A stretch of DNA of 64,000 bases from Candidatus Gastranaerophilales bacterium (GCA_944326605.1 CALVEM010000005.1:84447-148446), one strand, 5' to 3'. Positions 45,033-55,423 are shown, counted from the first letter of the stretch. Made by a program: numbers and translations. Notes: generated from the sequence alone by a model not told the origin.

Positions 45033-46727
45033 AGTATACATTCCGCTGTATGCTGACCGCCTACGCTGATTTTTCGCCATAATATCAAGAGTTCTCTGAT
45101 CAAAGTAGAAATCCGGAACAGAGTTGGAGGTTTGATTATAGTTTTGATTTCCTGATGAACCGAATAATGCAGCGGTATTTTGAAGCGAAGATCCCCATTT
45201 CTGGAAGTTATCCCAGAAGTTTGTAGATGATTTGCCGGCAGCTTTTTTGCCAATGCTTTTCATTGCATAATCTTTGCTTGTTCCGGCTTTGAATGAAGCC
45301 TCTACAGCATCTTTATTTTGTGCACCGAAGTTTTTAATTTGATCTTTTCGTGATACCCCTTGTTCTAATTCTAACGGATTATCTTTATCATTAAATTTAC
45401 TTTGCAGGTCATTGCTTATATTTTTTCTTGCCTGTTTTTCACTCAGACCTCCAAGGTCTTCTCCGCTTTCTAGTTTCTGATCGACAATATCTCTTGCAGC
45501 TTGATTAGCTGCAGCTTTTTCAGTAGCTTCTTGAGCTGCCTGATCTATTGCTGCAAAGTCTTTTTTCAGGTTAGCAGTACTTTTGCTTGCTGCTACACCT
45601 GTCTGAACTGCTGCTGCTGCACTCTGGAATGCTCCTGCCAGATTGCCGTCTGCTGCGTATGCCGCTGTTTTAGTGATATTTGCTGCTGTCTGCCCGTACT
45701 GACCTACCATATCGGTCACTTTCCCGACTTTTTGCATTACGCTGCCGGCTGAAATTAAGGCGGCGCCTAACCCTGCAGTGTATGGGTTTGAAGACAATGA
45801 TTCCCCGAGTGTTACAAGACCTTGCCCTGCATAATCAACCAACTGTCCGACCTGTGATACAAGTGCTGAAACCTGTTCAATTGTCGTTGCAACTTTAATT
45901 ACTTTGTTTGTTGTTGACTGATTTTCTTCAATAGATTTTTTGTTTATATTTTGCGTTTTTACATAAGCTTTGTTAGTTACATTCATTTGCTTTAAAGTTC
46001 GTGCGGAGTTTCTTTGAAGCGAATAAATTACACGTCCGTTTTGCTGAACTACTGAAGTTTTTGCACCTATGATGGATTGTAGTTCTTTTATTCTATCGCT
46101 GTTTGCACTTGAACCGCCATCCTGACCGTTGATAGAAAAAGAATTGGATCCCAGTAACGATTCAAGCTCGCTCTGCGCATTATCAATTTCTGTTTGCGCC
46201 TCTTCAGATTCTTTTAAAACTTTTTCAAGTTCTTGATTAGTTTTCTTTAATTCTTTTTCTTCAGCTTTTAAATTCTTTTCAAATTTTTTGTTATCTTTTG
46301 TAATTTTAGCATCAAGCTTAGTTGCGTCTTTGCTGAATTTGTTTACTGTTTCAGCATCTTCTTGTGTCTCTGAGGTTAAAGAACGTACGTTATCAGCACT
46401 TGCTTCTGCGTCATTGGCTGCAGCTCTGCCGTCTGATGCGTTATCAATATTTGCGATATTTTCAGGATTTGAAGAGCTGTTACTTCCTGCGGATGCGTAT
46501 GAAGTAGTTCCAATGTTATTGTTCAGGTCATCAATACTTCTTCTTGTATTTAAATCCGTCAGAGTACCATCGGCTTTTGTATTTGACTTAACCCCCGGAG
46601 CATTAAAAATAGAGCCTGACATTTTCATGTATTCAGGCTTTGCCGTCTCAGCAGATTTTTGAGCCTGCTTCGTCATTGCGGCTTTAACCAGATTTACTTT
46701 GTTGTTGTATGCGGTGTTAATGCCCAT
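45030..46727 (-). CDS. Large coiled-coil protein of unknown function, possibly secreted
   Basis: 565 residues. N-terminus MGINTAYNNKVNLVKAAMTK has no signal peptide. Residues about 125-190 form a strong coiled coil (KKFEKNLKAEEKELKKTNQE). Residues about 290-370 are Ala/Gly-rich and hydrophobic with Ser and Gly (GLGAALISAGSVMQKVGKVT). The rest is Ala-rich and polar. Coiled coil plus hydrophobic stretch is the layout of type III translocators such as SipB/YopB, and fliE/fliF are in this window, but I see no specific motif, so this is only a possibility. Confidence 0.65.
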   Translation of the reverse strand: MGINTAYNNKVNLVKAAMTKQAQKSAETAKPEYMKMSGSIFNAPGVKSNTKADGTLTDLNTRRSIDDLNNNIGTTSYASAGSNSSSNPENIANIDNASDGRAAANDAEASADNVRSLTSETQEDAETVNKFSKDATKLDAKITKDNKKFEKNLKAEEKELKKTNQELEKVLKESEEAQTEIDNAQSELESLLGSNSFSINGQDGGSSANSDRIKELQSIIGAKTSVVQQNGRVIYSLQRNSARTLKQMNVTNKAYVKTQNINKKSIEENQSTTNKVIKVATTIEQVSALVSQVGQLVDYAGQGLVTLGESLSSNPYTAGLGAALISAGSVMQKVGKVTDMVGQYGQTAANITKTAAYAADGNLAGAFQSAAAAVQTGVAASKSTANLKKDFAAIDQAAQEATEKAAANQAARDIVDQKLESGEDLGGLSEKQARKNISNDLQSKFNDKDNPLELEQGVSRKDQIKNFGAQNKDAVEASFKAGTSKDYAMKSIGKKAAGKSSTNFWDNFQKWGSSLQNTAALFGSSGNQNYNQTSNSVPDFYFDQRTLDIMAKNQRRRSAYSGMYT

Positions 46728-46847
46728 AGCTCTCTTCTCGTGTTAAACTCTCTTAAATATATAAAAACGTTCTGTTTCTCACGATTTCAGCATGTTTGCA
46801 TGTTGTTACATTTATTAATATTTTATTTTTTGTTTTTTACACTGTTC

Positions 46848-46868
46848 ATCCCGAACTTGTTTCGGTAT
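46848..46868. repeat. Hairpin repeat family 1 (ATCCCGAA type)
   Basis: ATCCCGAA-CTTGT-TTCGGTAT; one stem pair is broken. Confidence 0.7.
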
Positions 46869-46998
46869 CTCATATAGCTTCTAAATCAAGTTCATAATGG
46901 CACTGGCAGCATAAACCAGTCATTATTTGCCTAAAATTTCTGTTCATGGTAAAATATTCAAGTATTTTAGTTTAAATTTTTGAGAAGGAGATATAATT

Positions 46999-47811
46999 AT
47001 GAAACTAATGGAAGGTAAAAAGGGTGTAATTTTCGGAGTATCAAATACTCATGGCATTGCTTATGCTATTGCCCGTCAGCTTTACGAAGCCGGAGCTGAT
47101 ATTGCATTTACTTATGCAGGCGAAGCTATGGAAAAACGTGTAAGACCGCTTGCTGAAGAAATGGGTGCAAAAGTTATTATGAGCTGTGATGTTACAAAAG
47201 AAGATGAAGTTGCAGCTGTATTTAAAGAATGTGAAAAAGTTTACGGTAAATTAGACTTTGTTGTTCATGCAGTTGCATTTGCAGCAAAAGAAGATTTGCA
47301 GGGCAGATTTATAGATACAACAAAAGCAGGCTGGGATTTAGCATTAGGTGTAAGTTCATATTCTCTTATTACTCTTTGCCGTTATGCTGAACCTATCTTG
47401 AATGAAGGTGCATCAGTATTTGCTCTTACATATTTGGGATCTGAATATGTTGTTGCAAATTACAACGTAATGGGTGTTGCAAAAGCAGCATTAGAATCTT
47501 CTATGAGATATCTGGCAGCTGATTTAGGCAAAAAAGGAGTTAGAGTTAACTGTATTTCAGCTGGTGCTGTTAAAACTCTTGCGGCAAAAGGTATTTCAGG
47601 GTTTGATAAAATGCTTAAAGCAGCAGTTGCAAAATCTCCGCTTAACCGTAATGTTGCACTTGAAGATGTCGGTAAAGCAGGTCTGTTCTTAGCATCAGAT
47701 CTTTCAACAGGTACTACGGGACAAATTATCTATGTAGACTGCGGATGTCATTCTGTATATGCATCATTAGAAGAAATGGAGATTATCGCAAATTCGATCC
47801 CTAAGGCATAA
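46999..47811 (+). CDS. fabI: Enoyl-ACP reductase (NADH)
   Basis: Last step of each fatty-acid elongation cycle. SDR fold of the FabI type: GVSNTHGIAYAIARQLYEAG at the N-terminus, catalytic Tyr-x6-Lys in YNVMGVAK, and VNCISAGAVKTLAAKGISGF. 270 residues is normal. Ribosome site GAGAAGGAG at good spacing. Stands alone. Confidence 0.93.
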   Translation: MKLMEGKKGVIFGVSNTHGIAYAIARQLYEAGADIAFTYAGEAMEKRVRPLAEEMGAKVIMSCDVTKEDEVAAVFKECEKVYGKLDFVVHAVAFAAKEDLQGRFIDTTKAGWDLALGVSSYSLITLCRYAEPILNEGASVFALTYLGSEYVVANYNVMGVAKAALESSMRYLAADLGKKGVRVNCISAGAVKTLAAKGISGFDKMLKAAVAKSPLNRNVALEDVGKAGLFLASDLSTGTTGQIIYVDCGCHSVYASLEEMEIIANSIPKA

Positions 47812-47840
47812 ATATAAAGATTATAAATAATAATAAAAAT

Positions 47841-47873
47841 AATAATCCCTGATAAATCATCAGGGATTATTTT
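47841..47873. terminator. Bidirectional terminator between fabI and the thioredoxin-like gene
   Basis: AATAATCCCTGAT and ATCAGGGATTATT pair around AAATC. The stop of the minus-strand gene lies inside the right arm. Confidence 0.9.
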
Positions 47874-48297
47874 GTATTCCAATTTTTAAATACAATTCAT
47901 TTAAAATTTCTTTTAAGTCTTTTTTATTGTAATATTTTCTGTTTACCTGATAAAAAGTTTGAGTTTTGGGATTTATAATGATTAGAACCGGCAATTTTTC
48001 GTCAAGACCGAATGCTTTATAAAGTTCTTTATTTTCTTTTTTTACGGTATTAAGGATGCAGAAATTATATTTCCCTTTAAATTCTTCATAAATCATTTCT
48101 CCGATAGGCGCCATTTTTACAATTGAGAATATATCACGGGAATTTGCAAACACAAGAATAAACGGTAAAGTTTGACTTATTCCATATTCATAAGGAATTC
48201 CTATGTAAGGTTTGTTAAGATATTCACCTATATTCAGAGCAAAACAGCTCTGCGGCAGAAATAATAATATAAATATGGATAATAACAGTTTTTTCAT
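47860..48297 (-). CDS. Exported thioredoxin-fold protein without an active-site CxxC
   Basis: Signal peptide MKKLLLSIFILLFLPQSCFA. The remaining 125 residues look like a thioredoxin fold: LPFILVFANSRDIFSIVKMA where the active site would be, then FKGKYNFCILNTVKKENKEL and LPVLIIINPKTQTFY with the cis-Pro position. The usual CxxC is replaced, so it is not a standard redox enzyme. 145 residues. Confidence 0.7.
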   Translation of the reverse strand: MKKLLLSIFILLFLPQSCFALNIGEYLNKPYIGIPYEYGISQTLPFILVFANSRDIFSIVKMAPIGEMIYEEFKGKYNFCILNTVKKENKELYKAFGLDEKLPVLIIINPKTQTFYQVNRKYYNKKDLKEILNELYLKIGIQNNP

Positions 48298-48371
48298 GAT
48301 AATACTTATATCATAATAAATTTTTTTGTGCTATTTTTATATTATATATTATTAATAAGAAGGATTTTTAT

Positions 48372-51020
48372 ATGACAGCTACTAAGATTGAAGATTTACC
48401 CACAGTTTACGACCCGAAAGAAACAGAAGAAAAAATTTACAAATTCTGGGAGGATGGTGAATATTTTAAGGCTGATGCAAAAAGCAAAAAGCCGCCGTAT
48501 TCAATAGTTATTCCGCCTCCTAATGTTACAGGCGTTCTTCACATGGGACATGCACTTGATGAAACATTGCAGGATATTTTAATCCGTTATCACAGAATGT
48601 CAGGGTACGAAACTCTGTGGCTTCCCGGAACAGATCATGCAGGGATTGCAACTCAAAATGTTGTTGAAAAAATGTTACGTGAAAAAGGGCTTTCACGTTA
48701 TGATTTAGGACGTGAAAAATTTTTGGAAGAAACATGGAAATGGGCAAATGAACATAAATCTGCAATTTTAGATCAGTGTAAACGTCTGGGAGCATCATTT
48801 GACCGTTCAAGAGAGCGTTTTACGTTTGACAAAGGATGTTCAGAAGCTGTTAAAGAAGTTTTTGTAAGACTTTATGAAAAAGGTCTTATTTACAAAGGTA
48901 AATATATAGTTAACTGGTGTCCGCGCTGCAACAGTGCAATTTCTGATGTTGAAACCGAATATGCAACAGAACAGGGGCACATGTGGGAAATCTCTTATCC
49001 GCTTAAAGGCGAAAGCGGTGCAATAATTGTTGCAACTACAAGGCCTGAAACAATTTTCGGCGATGTTGCAATTGCTGTTCACCCGTCTGACCACAAATAT
49101 TCCGAACTTGTTGGTAAAACTGTTATTATTCCGCTTTCAGGCAGAGAAATTCCGATTATTGCAGATGAGTATGTTGACAAAAATTTTGGAACAGGCGCTG
49201 TTAAAATTACACCGGCACACGATCCGAACGACTTTGAAGTCGGAAAACGTCATGGGTTGAAACCGATTTGGGTTATCAATAACGACGGAACTATGAAAGC
49301 TTGCGGAGAAGTCCCTCAAGAGTTACACGGACTTGACAGATACGAAGCAAGAGAAAAAATTGTAGGAATGTTGTCTTATAACAATTTCTTATTGAGAACA
49401 CGCGACCATGAACACAATGTCGGCAAATGCCAGCGTTGCGGAACTACTATTGAACCGCTTTTGTCCGAACAATGGTTCGTAAAAATGGCTCCGCTTGCAA
49501 AAGAAGCTATTGCTGCAGTTAAAGACGGCAGAATAAAATTTATTCCTGACCGTTGGGAGAAAAATTATCTCGGCTGGATGGAAAATATTCGCGACTGGTG
49601 TATTTCAAGACAGTTATGGTGGGGACATCAAATTCCTGCTTATTACCACAATGAAACAGGCGAAATGATCGTAGCAAGAGAAAATCCTGATCCTGAAAAT
49701 TATACTCAAGATCCGGATGTGCTTGATACTTGGTTTTCATCAGGTCTGTGGTCTTTCTCGACCATGGGCTGGCCCAACACCGAAAGCGAAGATTTCAAGA
49801 AATTCTATCCTACAACAACTCTTGTAACAGGTTTTGATATTATATTTTTCTGGGTTGCAAGAATGATTACAATGGGATTGGAATTTACCGGAAAAGCACC
49901 GTTTTCTACCGTTTATATCCACGGGCTTATCCGTGATGAAAAAGGCCAGAAAATGTCTAAATCAAAAGGCAATACAATTGATCCAGTTAAAATTATCGAC
50001 AAATACGGTTGCGATGCCTTGAGATTTACGATGACATCTTTATGTACTTACGGCGGTCAAGATATCAAGATGAGCGAGGAAAGATTTGAATACGGAAGAA
50101 ACTTCGCAAATAAAATCTGGAATGCTTCAAGATTTGTATTAATGAATCTTGACGGCGTTGACAATAAAGATATTGATTTTAACAACCTGACTATCGCAGA
50201 TAAATGGATTTTAGACAAACTTAATAAAGTTGCAAAAGAAGTAAACGAAAATATTGAAAGTTTCAGAATAGGTGAAGTTGCACATATTCTTTACGATTTC
50301 TTCTGGAATTCATACTGCGACTGGTATGTTGAAATTGCTAAAATTCAATTACAGGATAGTAATTTAAAAACAAATACCCAACGTGTTTTAAGATATGTTC
50401 TTGACATGTCATTGAGAATGCTTCATCCTATAATGCCGCATATAACAGAGCGTGTATGGCAGTTAATTCCGAAGCAAACAGAAACAAAAGCGCTTATTGT
50501 TGCAGAATTCCCGAAATATAAAGAAGATTTGGAATTTCCGAAAGAAGCGCAGGAAATGGAATTGGTTTTTGAAACAATTACTTCTTTAAGAAATGTACGC
50601 CAGAGTTTCAATATTTCACCGTCAGTTAAATGTGATATTGAAATCAGGGCAGAAAAATCGGAAAAGCCTGTATTTGAAGCTATAGAAGCTTACATTCAAC
50701 GTCTTGCAAGAGTTGAAAATATTTCTTATGCAGATATGGATGCTCCAGTCCCGCCAAAAAGTGCGACAGCAGTTGTTTCTGCTTCAAAAATAATTCTGCC
50801 TCTTGCTGATTTAATAGATCTTGAGGCGGAAATCGCACGCCAGCAAAAGAAACTGGATAAACTTACCGCTGAAAAGAAATCAATGCTCGGCAGAATAAAT
50901 AACCCGAAATTTGTTGCAAATGCTCCAAAAGATCTGATAGAACAGACCAAATCAAGAGTTTCAGAGATAGAAATTCAAGAAAAAACGATTCAAGAGTTGA
51001 TAAATTCTTTGAATGCTTAA
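48372..51020 (+). CDS. valS: Valine-tRNA ligase
   Basis: Charges tRNA-Val. Class Ia signatures: PPPNVTGVLHMGHAL (HIGH-type, about 57-60) and GQKMSKSKGNTIDP (KMSKS, about 526-530), CP1 editing domain with TTRPETIFGDVAIAVHP, and a C-terminal coiled coil DLEAEIARQQKKLDKLTAEK. 882 residues is normal for bacterial ValRS. Confidence 0.98.
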   Translation: MTATKIEDLPTVYDPKETEEKIYKFWEDGEYFKADAKSKKPPYSIVIPPPNVTGVLHMGHALDETLQDILIRYHRMSGYETLWLPGTDHAGIATQNVVEKMLREKGLSRYDLGREKFLEETWKWANEHKSAILDQCKRLGASFDRSRERFTFDKGCSEAVKEVFVRLYEKGLIYKGKYIVNWCPRCNSAISDVETEYATEQGHMWEISYPLKGESGAIIVATTRPETIFGDVAIAVHPSDHKYSELVGKTVIIPLSGREIPIIADEYVDKNFGTGAVKITPAHDPNDFEVGKRHGLKPIWVINNDGTMKACGEVPQELHGLDRYEAREKIVGMLSYNNFLLRTRDHEHNVGKCQRCGTTIEPLLSEQWFVKMAPLAKEAIAAVKDGRIKFIPDRWEKNYLGWMENIRDWCISRQLWWGHQIPAYYHNETGEMIVARENPDPENYTQDPDVLDTWFSSGLWSFSTMGWPNTESEDFKKFYPTTTLVTGFDIIFFWVARMITMGLEFTGKAPFSTVYIHGLIRDEKGQKMSKSKGNTIDPVKIIDKYGCDALRFTMTSLCTYGGQDIKMSEERFEYGRNFANKIWNASRFVLMNLDGVDNKDIDFNNLTIADKWILDKLNKVAKEVNENIESFRIGEVAHILYDFFWNSYCDWYVEIAKIQLQDSNLKTNTQRVLRYVLDMSLRMLHPIMPHITERVWQLIPKQTETKALIVAEFPKYKEDLEFPKEAQEMELVFETITSLRNVRQSFNISPSVKCDIEIRAEKSEKPVFEAIEAYIQRLARVENISYADMDAPVPPKSATAVVSASKIILPLADLIDLEAEIARQQKKLDKLTAEKKSMLGRINNPKFVANAPKDLIEQTKSRVSEIEIQEKTIQELINSLNA

Positions 51021-51130
51021 TTGTAAATAATTATTACACAATTTAATAAATTTAGTAAATAAATTCTTATCAGGAGTTTTATCTGGAGTGTAAAGCAGTA
51101 TAACAAAATTTTTGAAAGGGAAAGATTAAA

Positions 51131-51382
51131 ATGGTTAAAATATCACCTGTATATCATAATTTTGCTGATCGCGCAAAACAATTAGGAAGAAAATTTGTGA
51201 ACATACCTTTAAAAGACGGTAGTTCAGCAAAAATATCATGGAATGATAATGCCTGTGATTGTTTTATTGTAAAAAATAATAAAATAGAAGGCTGCAGAGG
51301 TGCATACGGACGTCCTCAATATGTGCAAAGTGAATTTGCTGCTATTCTTGACAGAATACAAAAATTCGTAGTTGAGGACTAG
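51131..51382 (+). CDS. Small protein of unknown function
   Basis: 83 residues, basic and soluble, with two close cysteines in NDNACDCFIVKNNKIEGC. Not recognised. A good ribosome site (GAAAGGG) precedes the ATG. Stands alone between valS and the S1 gene. Confidence 0.6.
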   Translation: MVKISPVYHNFADRAKQLGRKFVNIPLKDGSSAKISWNDNACDCFIVKNNKIEGCRGAYGRPQYVQSEFAAILDRIQKFVVED

Positions 51383-51571
51383 CAAACAATCTTTAGATGC
51401 TAATTTAATATATATTTTTTAATAGCAGAGTATGGTTTATTCTGCTATTAATAGTTACAGGTATTTATAAATATCTGTAAAAGAAGTTTACAAAAACTTT
51501 ACAAATATTTAAACATTTGTTACAATAGTCGCAAGGTAAATATAATAGTGTCTTATGACAATGGAGTAAAA

Positions 51572-52660
51572 ATGACATCAAAAGAATTAAGTTTTGAAGA
51601 ATTGTTGGAAAAATATGATTACAAATTCCAAAAAGGTGATTTAGTTAAAGGCATCGTATGTGGTTATGACAGCCAGGGCGTTATGGTTGATATCGGCGCA
51701 AAAACTATTGCGGTTGTGCCTACACGCGAAGCTGTTGACAAAGATGAAAATCTTGAACAAAAATTTGAAAAAGGTAAAGAATATGAATTTTTAATTATAA
51801 AAGAAGAAGACGAAGACGGCAAATTTATGCTTTCGCGTAAAAAAGTTGATCTTGCTTATGCCTGGAAAGAACTTGAAAAAGCAAAAGAGGCTGATGAGAC
51901 AATCCTCGGTACTATTGCCGGTATCGTTAAAGGCGGTGTCCTTGTAGAAGTTTCAGGTGTTAGAGGTTTTGTTCCTTCTTCTCAACTGCGTGTAAAAGAA
52001 AGTGAGTTAGAGGTTGGCGGTAAGCTTGAACTTAAAATCCTTACTCTTGAACCGCAGCAGAATAATTTTATTCTATCAAATAAAAAAGTTTTCGATGACA
52101 GTGCTGTAGAAGCCAGAAAAAATGTGTTCTCACAAATTGAACCCGGTCAGATTGTAAAAGGTGATGTTGTAAGAATTACCGATTTTGGTGCATTTGTTGA
52201 TCTGGGCGGTATTGACGGACTTCTTCCGCTGTCTCAGTTATCATGGAGATGGATTGATCATCCGACTGATATTTTGAATGTTGGCGACAAGATTGATGTT
52301 GAAGTCATTGCAGTAGATCATGATAAACAACGTGTTTCTTTAAGTTTGAAAAATCTTGAGCCTGACCCATGGGTTGAAGCTGAAAAACAAATAAAAGAGG
52401 GCGACAAGGTTGAAGGTACTATAACAAGAATTAAACATTTCGGTGCATTTGTAGAAGTGTTCCCCGGAGTAGAAGCTTTGCTGCCGCATGCAGAAGTTGT
52501 TGAATTGCAAAATCAAAAAGACTGCATTTTGCAGGTCGGTGATAAAGTTGATACTTATATTCTGAAGTTTAATCCAACAGACAAACGTATTGCTCTAACA
52601 GTAAATCCTGATAAATTTGATGCAAAGGAATTGGAGCAAGTTGAAGAAGATAAAGAATAA
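51572..52660 (+). CDS. rpsA: Ribosomal protein S1 homologue (short type)
   Basis: Binds mRNA for translation initiation. Four S1-type RNA-binding units can be traced, starting near KGDLVKGIVCGYDSQGVMVD, ILGTIAGIVKGGVLVEVSG, GQIVKGDVVRITDFGAFVDL and GDKVEGTITRIKHFGAFVEV. 362 residues, like the short cyanobacterial S1 and unlike the six-domain proteobacterial form. Start taken at MTSKELSFEELL, five bases after GGAG; a GTG at 51548 is a poorer choice. A strong terminator follows. Confidence 0.9.
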   Translation: MTSKELSFEELLEKYDYKFQKGDLVKGIVCGYDSQGVMVDIGAKTIAVVPTREAVDKDENLEQKFEKGKEYEFLIIKEEDEDGKFMLSRKKVDLAYAWKELEKAKEADETILGTIAGIVKGGVLVEVSGVRGFVPSSQLRVKESELEVGGKLELKILTLEPQQNNFILSNKKVFDDSAVEARKNVFSQIEPGQIVKGDVVRITDFGAFVDLGGIDGLLPLSQLSWRWIDHPTDILNVGDKIDVEVIAVDHDKQRVSLSLKNLEPDPWVEAEKQIKEGDKVEGTITRIKHFGAFVEVFPGVEALLPHAEVVELQNQKDCILQVGDKVDTYILKFNPTDKRIALTVNPDKFDAKELEQVEEDKE

Positions 52661-52680
52661 CTTTAAAAATTAATAAATAA

Positions 52681-52709
52681 AAAGCGGGGATAAAATTCCC
52701 CGCTTTTTT
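52681..52709 (+). terminator. Rho-independent terminator of the S1 gene
   Basis: AAAGCGGGG-ataaaatt-CCCCGCTTTTTTT. Confidence 0.92.
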
Positions 52710-52872
52710 TATGAAATTGAAAAGTTTTCTCATATAAACGAATGATTTTTTTTGAAAATAGATATATTTATTTAAATTAATACCGTATAATTTTTATAGT
52801 TATGTTGACTTTACAAAAAATGTCATTATAAACAAACTGTAAGGTAGAATTTTATGAAGGAGAGTGACCATT

Positions 52873-54123
52873 ATGGGTATGGCAGCTTCACAGGCAAGAT
52901 ATTTAGGATTAACAGCCAGAAAAACTAATGTAGAATATGAAGGACAGCAGATAAATCAAGCGCGTACGGCTTTGGCAAATCAGAGTGCAAATACATTTAA
53001 TGAACTGCTTGCGCTTGAAGTTCCGACAGCTCCGAGTTCACAAGATTATACAACTTTACAGTATTCTTATCAGGATGGGACTTATGGCGAAACAATCACT
53101 GATATGACGGAAATTACAGACGATCCGAATTATAACTATTTGATTACACATTATCATTATTCTGATGTATATACCGGTATTCAAAATAACTTGTCAAATC
53201 CTCAGGTTGTTTTAGGTACTGCAAGTGCAGAGAACAGTATTAATCAGACGGATATTGTATATGATCCGGATGCAGATACATATACTATTGCCGGAAATCA
53301 AGCTCAAAATTATGATTCTTTAATTGAAGAACAGAGGAATAATTTTGAGCGTATTTGTGAGGATTATCCGAATTTAAAAAATGAAGATCCGGCAGATATT
53401 TTTGTATATACTGATGAAAACGGCAATATGAATTTTACAACCCGTACACAGCTTGATAATGCTCTAGCAGGTCAAGGGGCAGCAAACAGTTATTCCGTTC
53501 AATCAGATGTCCCGACTTATGTCGGCAACTGTGAAGTTTCCGCTTACGATCCGACTGATCCCGAACAACAGGCAGCTTATGAGCAGATTTGTAAAGAATT
53601 CCCGAATGAAGGATTTGCAACATCTGACAGTATTTATACATGGGAATATCAAGGCAGAAGATATTTCTCAAGCCTTGAGGATTTAACCGCTTCTGCAATA
53701 TCAGCTCCTGATTCAGCTAAGCCGACAGAAAATCAGAGTAAGTTAGTTACTTATTACGCAGAAAATGTAGAAACAAAAATAGAAAGAACACAACGTGCAT
53801 TTGTTGATCTGGATGAATCAGGTCGACCGCAGTCAATAAGATTTGAAGATTCTACAGCTACTTTTGCATTAAAAACAGAATCAATTACAGATGATGTGGC
53901 TTATGAAGATGCAATGAACCAGTATAATTATGATATGCAGGTATATGAAAAGAAAATAGCTGATATTAACGCTAAAACGGAGAAAATTCAGGAAGAAGAC
54001 AGAACTCTTGAATTACGGTTAAGACAGCTGGATACTGAGCAAGAAGCTTTACAAACAGAAATGGAAGCTGTTCAGAAAGTAATTGAAAAGAATATTGAAT
54101 CAACATTCAAAACATTTGAATAA
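52873..54123 (+). CDS. Protein of unknown function, large member of a two-paralogue family
   Basis: N-terminus MGMAASQARYLGLTARKTNV then EYEGQQINQARTALANQS, and C-terminus with a helical KIQEEDRTLELRLRQLDTEQ then EKNIESTFKTFE. The small gene at 55435 has a similar head (MGLVNSQIRLLYLQQTRLDL) and tail (IDKNIQTSFTYR), so the two look like paralogues, with about 300 extra residues of Tyr/Asp/Thr-rich sequence in this one. No signal peptide. Start ATG at 52873 is ten bases after AAGGAG. Such heads and tails resemble flagellar-type export substrates, but this is not proven. Confidence 0.7.
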   Translation: MGMAASQARYLGLTARKTNVEYEGQQINQARTALANQSANTFNELLALEVPTAPSSQDYTTLQYSYQDGTYGETITDMTEITDDPNYNYLITHYHYSDVYTGIQNNLSNPQVVLGTASAENSINQTDIVYDPDADTYTIAGNQAQNYDSLIEEQRNNFERICEDYPNLKNEDPADIFVYTDENGNMNFTTRTQLDNALAGQGAANSYSVQSDVPTYVGNCEVSAYDPTDPEQQAAYEQICKEFPNEGFATSDSIYTWEYQGRRYFSSLEDLTASAISAPDSAKPTENQSKLVTYYAENVETKIERTQRAFVDLDESGRPQSIRFEDSTATFALKTESITDDVAYEDAMNQYNYDMQVYEKKIADINAKTEKIQEEDRTLELRLRQLDTEQEALQTEMEAVQKVIEKNIESTFKTFE

Positions 54124-54147
54124 TAATTGAATTAATAAGAGGTTTTT

Positions 54148-54966
54148 ATGTCATACAAAAACGACAGTTATTTAGTAATCGCAAATAAATTTAGCTCCGC
54201 GAGCAGTGATGCAAAAGCACAGTTATGGGAAACTTATGATCAGTTACGTGATTTGACTGTTTCAGGCAACGGTCTTGGTTCCGGTTTTGGTATGACCGGC
54301 GGATTTCTATATAATCTTGCCAGTTTGTTAGCACCATCCTCTTTTGCGACTGTTTTTGGCGCTTCCGAATCAATGAATGTTCCAGGGACCTCTTATGCTT
54401 CAACATTTAGCGGCGGTTCATCTTATGGAATAGATTCGTTATACAATTATTCAGGTTTCCCAAACGGAGCTGCACCTGTGTCCTGGGGACTTGACGGTTA
54501 TTCAACAGGCGGAGCTTCCTCAATTGTCAGCGGCTGGGGTACTGAAACAGGTGTAGCAACCGGTTATGCGTCAGGAATAGGCGGTATTGCTGATGTAGCA
54601 AGTGCCGCTGCATACGGCCTCGGGGCTGCAAACGGTTACGGATTTTCAATGAAAAATTTAGTTTTGCCTGTTGCCGGTGTTATTTCAGGTTGGGGCGGTA
54701 TTATGCAGGCAGCAGCTCCTTATTTAGGTGAATACGGGCTTCCTGCCCTTGTTATGGGCAACTTGATGCAGGGGACATCATCTGCGGCTCTTGCAGCTTA
54801 CCAGAATGTTACGGGAAATATTACCGCTAATGCAGATACTATTCTTTCAAATAAAGTACGTAACATTGAAACTGTTTGTAAAATGCTTGATACTCAAGGA
54901 GACGTCGTTAAAAAGATGCTCAAAGAATCTATTGAAAGTGACAGCAAAGCTATTCAAAACTTGTAA
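54148..54966 (+). CDS. Gly/Ser/Ala-rich protein of unknown function
   Basis: 272 residues. Helical ends and a middle (about 35-185) very rich in Gly, Ser, Ala and Tyr with hydrophobic stretches (LVLPVAGVISGWGGIMQAAA). No signal peptide. 24 bases after the preceding gene, so one operon. Not recognised. The pattern suits a secreted or surface-associated protein. Confidence 0.65.
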   Translation: MSYKNDSYLVIANKFSSASSDAKAQLWETYDQLRDLTVSGNGLGSGFGMTGGFLYNLASLLAPSSFATVFGASESMNVPGTSYASTFSGGSSYGIDSLYNYSGFPNGAAPVSWGLDGYSTGGASSIVSGWGTETGVATGYASGIGGIADVASAAAYGLGAANGYGFSMKNLVLPVAGVISGWGGIMQAAAPYLGEYGLPALVMGNLMQGTSSAALAAYQNVTGNITANADTILSNKVRNIETVCKMLDTQGDVVKKMLKESIESDSKAIQNL

Positions 54967-54987
54967 ATTTATTTTACAAGTTTTTTT
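54959..54987 (+). terminator. Terminator after the Gly-rich gene
   Basis: ACTTGTAAA and TTTACAAGT arms followed by TTTTTTT. Confidence 0.8.
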
Positions 54988-55150
54988 ATATTATTAAAGT
55001 TTTTTTGCGATTATCCGTAATAAAGATAGTGGATAAAAATACTTTAGGCTGCAAATAGTTAAGACATGTTAAGCAAATGTTACCTGACATGGCAATAATT
55101 GTTTACAAATTGTTTTAATATACATGTAGGTCTAAAGTGTAAGGAGAAAA

Positions 55151-55423
55151 ATGCTTCGTGATACTTTAGAGATGAATATAAAAAGATTGTTTGATTTCTT
55201 GATATATTCAAAAAACTTTCTCATAAGGAAGAATCCTATAAAAGCAATGGTAAATTCATTTGTTGAGGGATTAAAAGAATTCCTGACAATGAATAAGAAA
55301 CGAAAGATGGCACAGTATAGGTTGAACTATCATCGTCATCAGTTTCAGAAGATGGAACAGTTGATTGCTGAAAATAATCAACACGCGTTTCTCAGAGGCA
55401 GCCACCTCAATGAAACAAGATAA
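55151..55423 (+). CDS. Small basic protein of unknown function
   Basis: 90 residues, strongly basic, helical (NIKRLFDFLIYSKNFLIRKN, RHQFQKMEQLIAENNQH). Ribosome site AAGGAG seven bases before ATG. Twelve bases before the next gene, so probably an operon of two. Not recognised. Confidence 0.6.
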   Translation: MLRDTLEMNIKRLFDFLIYSKNFLIRKNPIKAMVNSFVEGLKEFLTMNKKRKMAQYRLNYHRHQFQKMEQLIAENNQHAFLRGSHLNETR

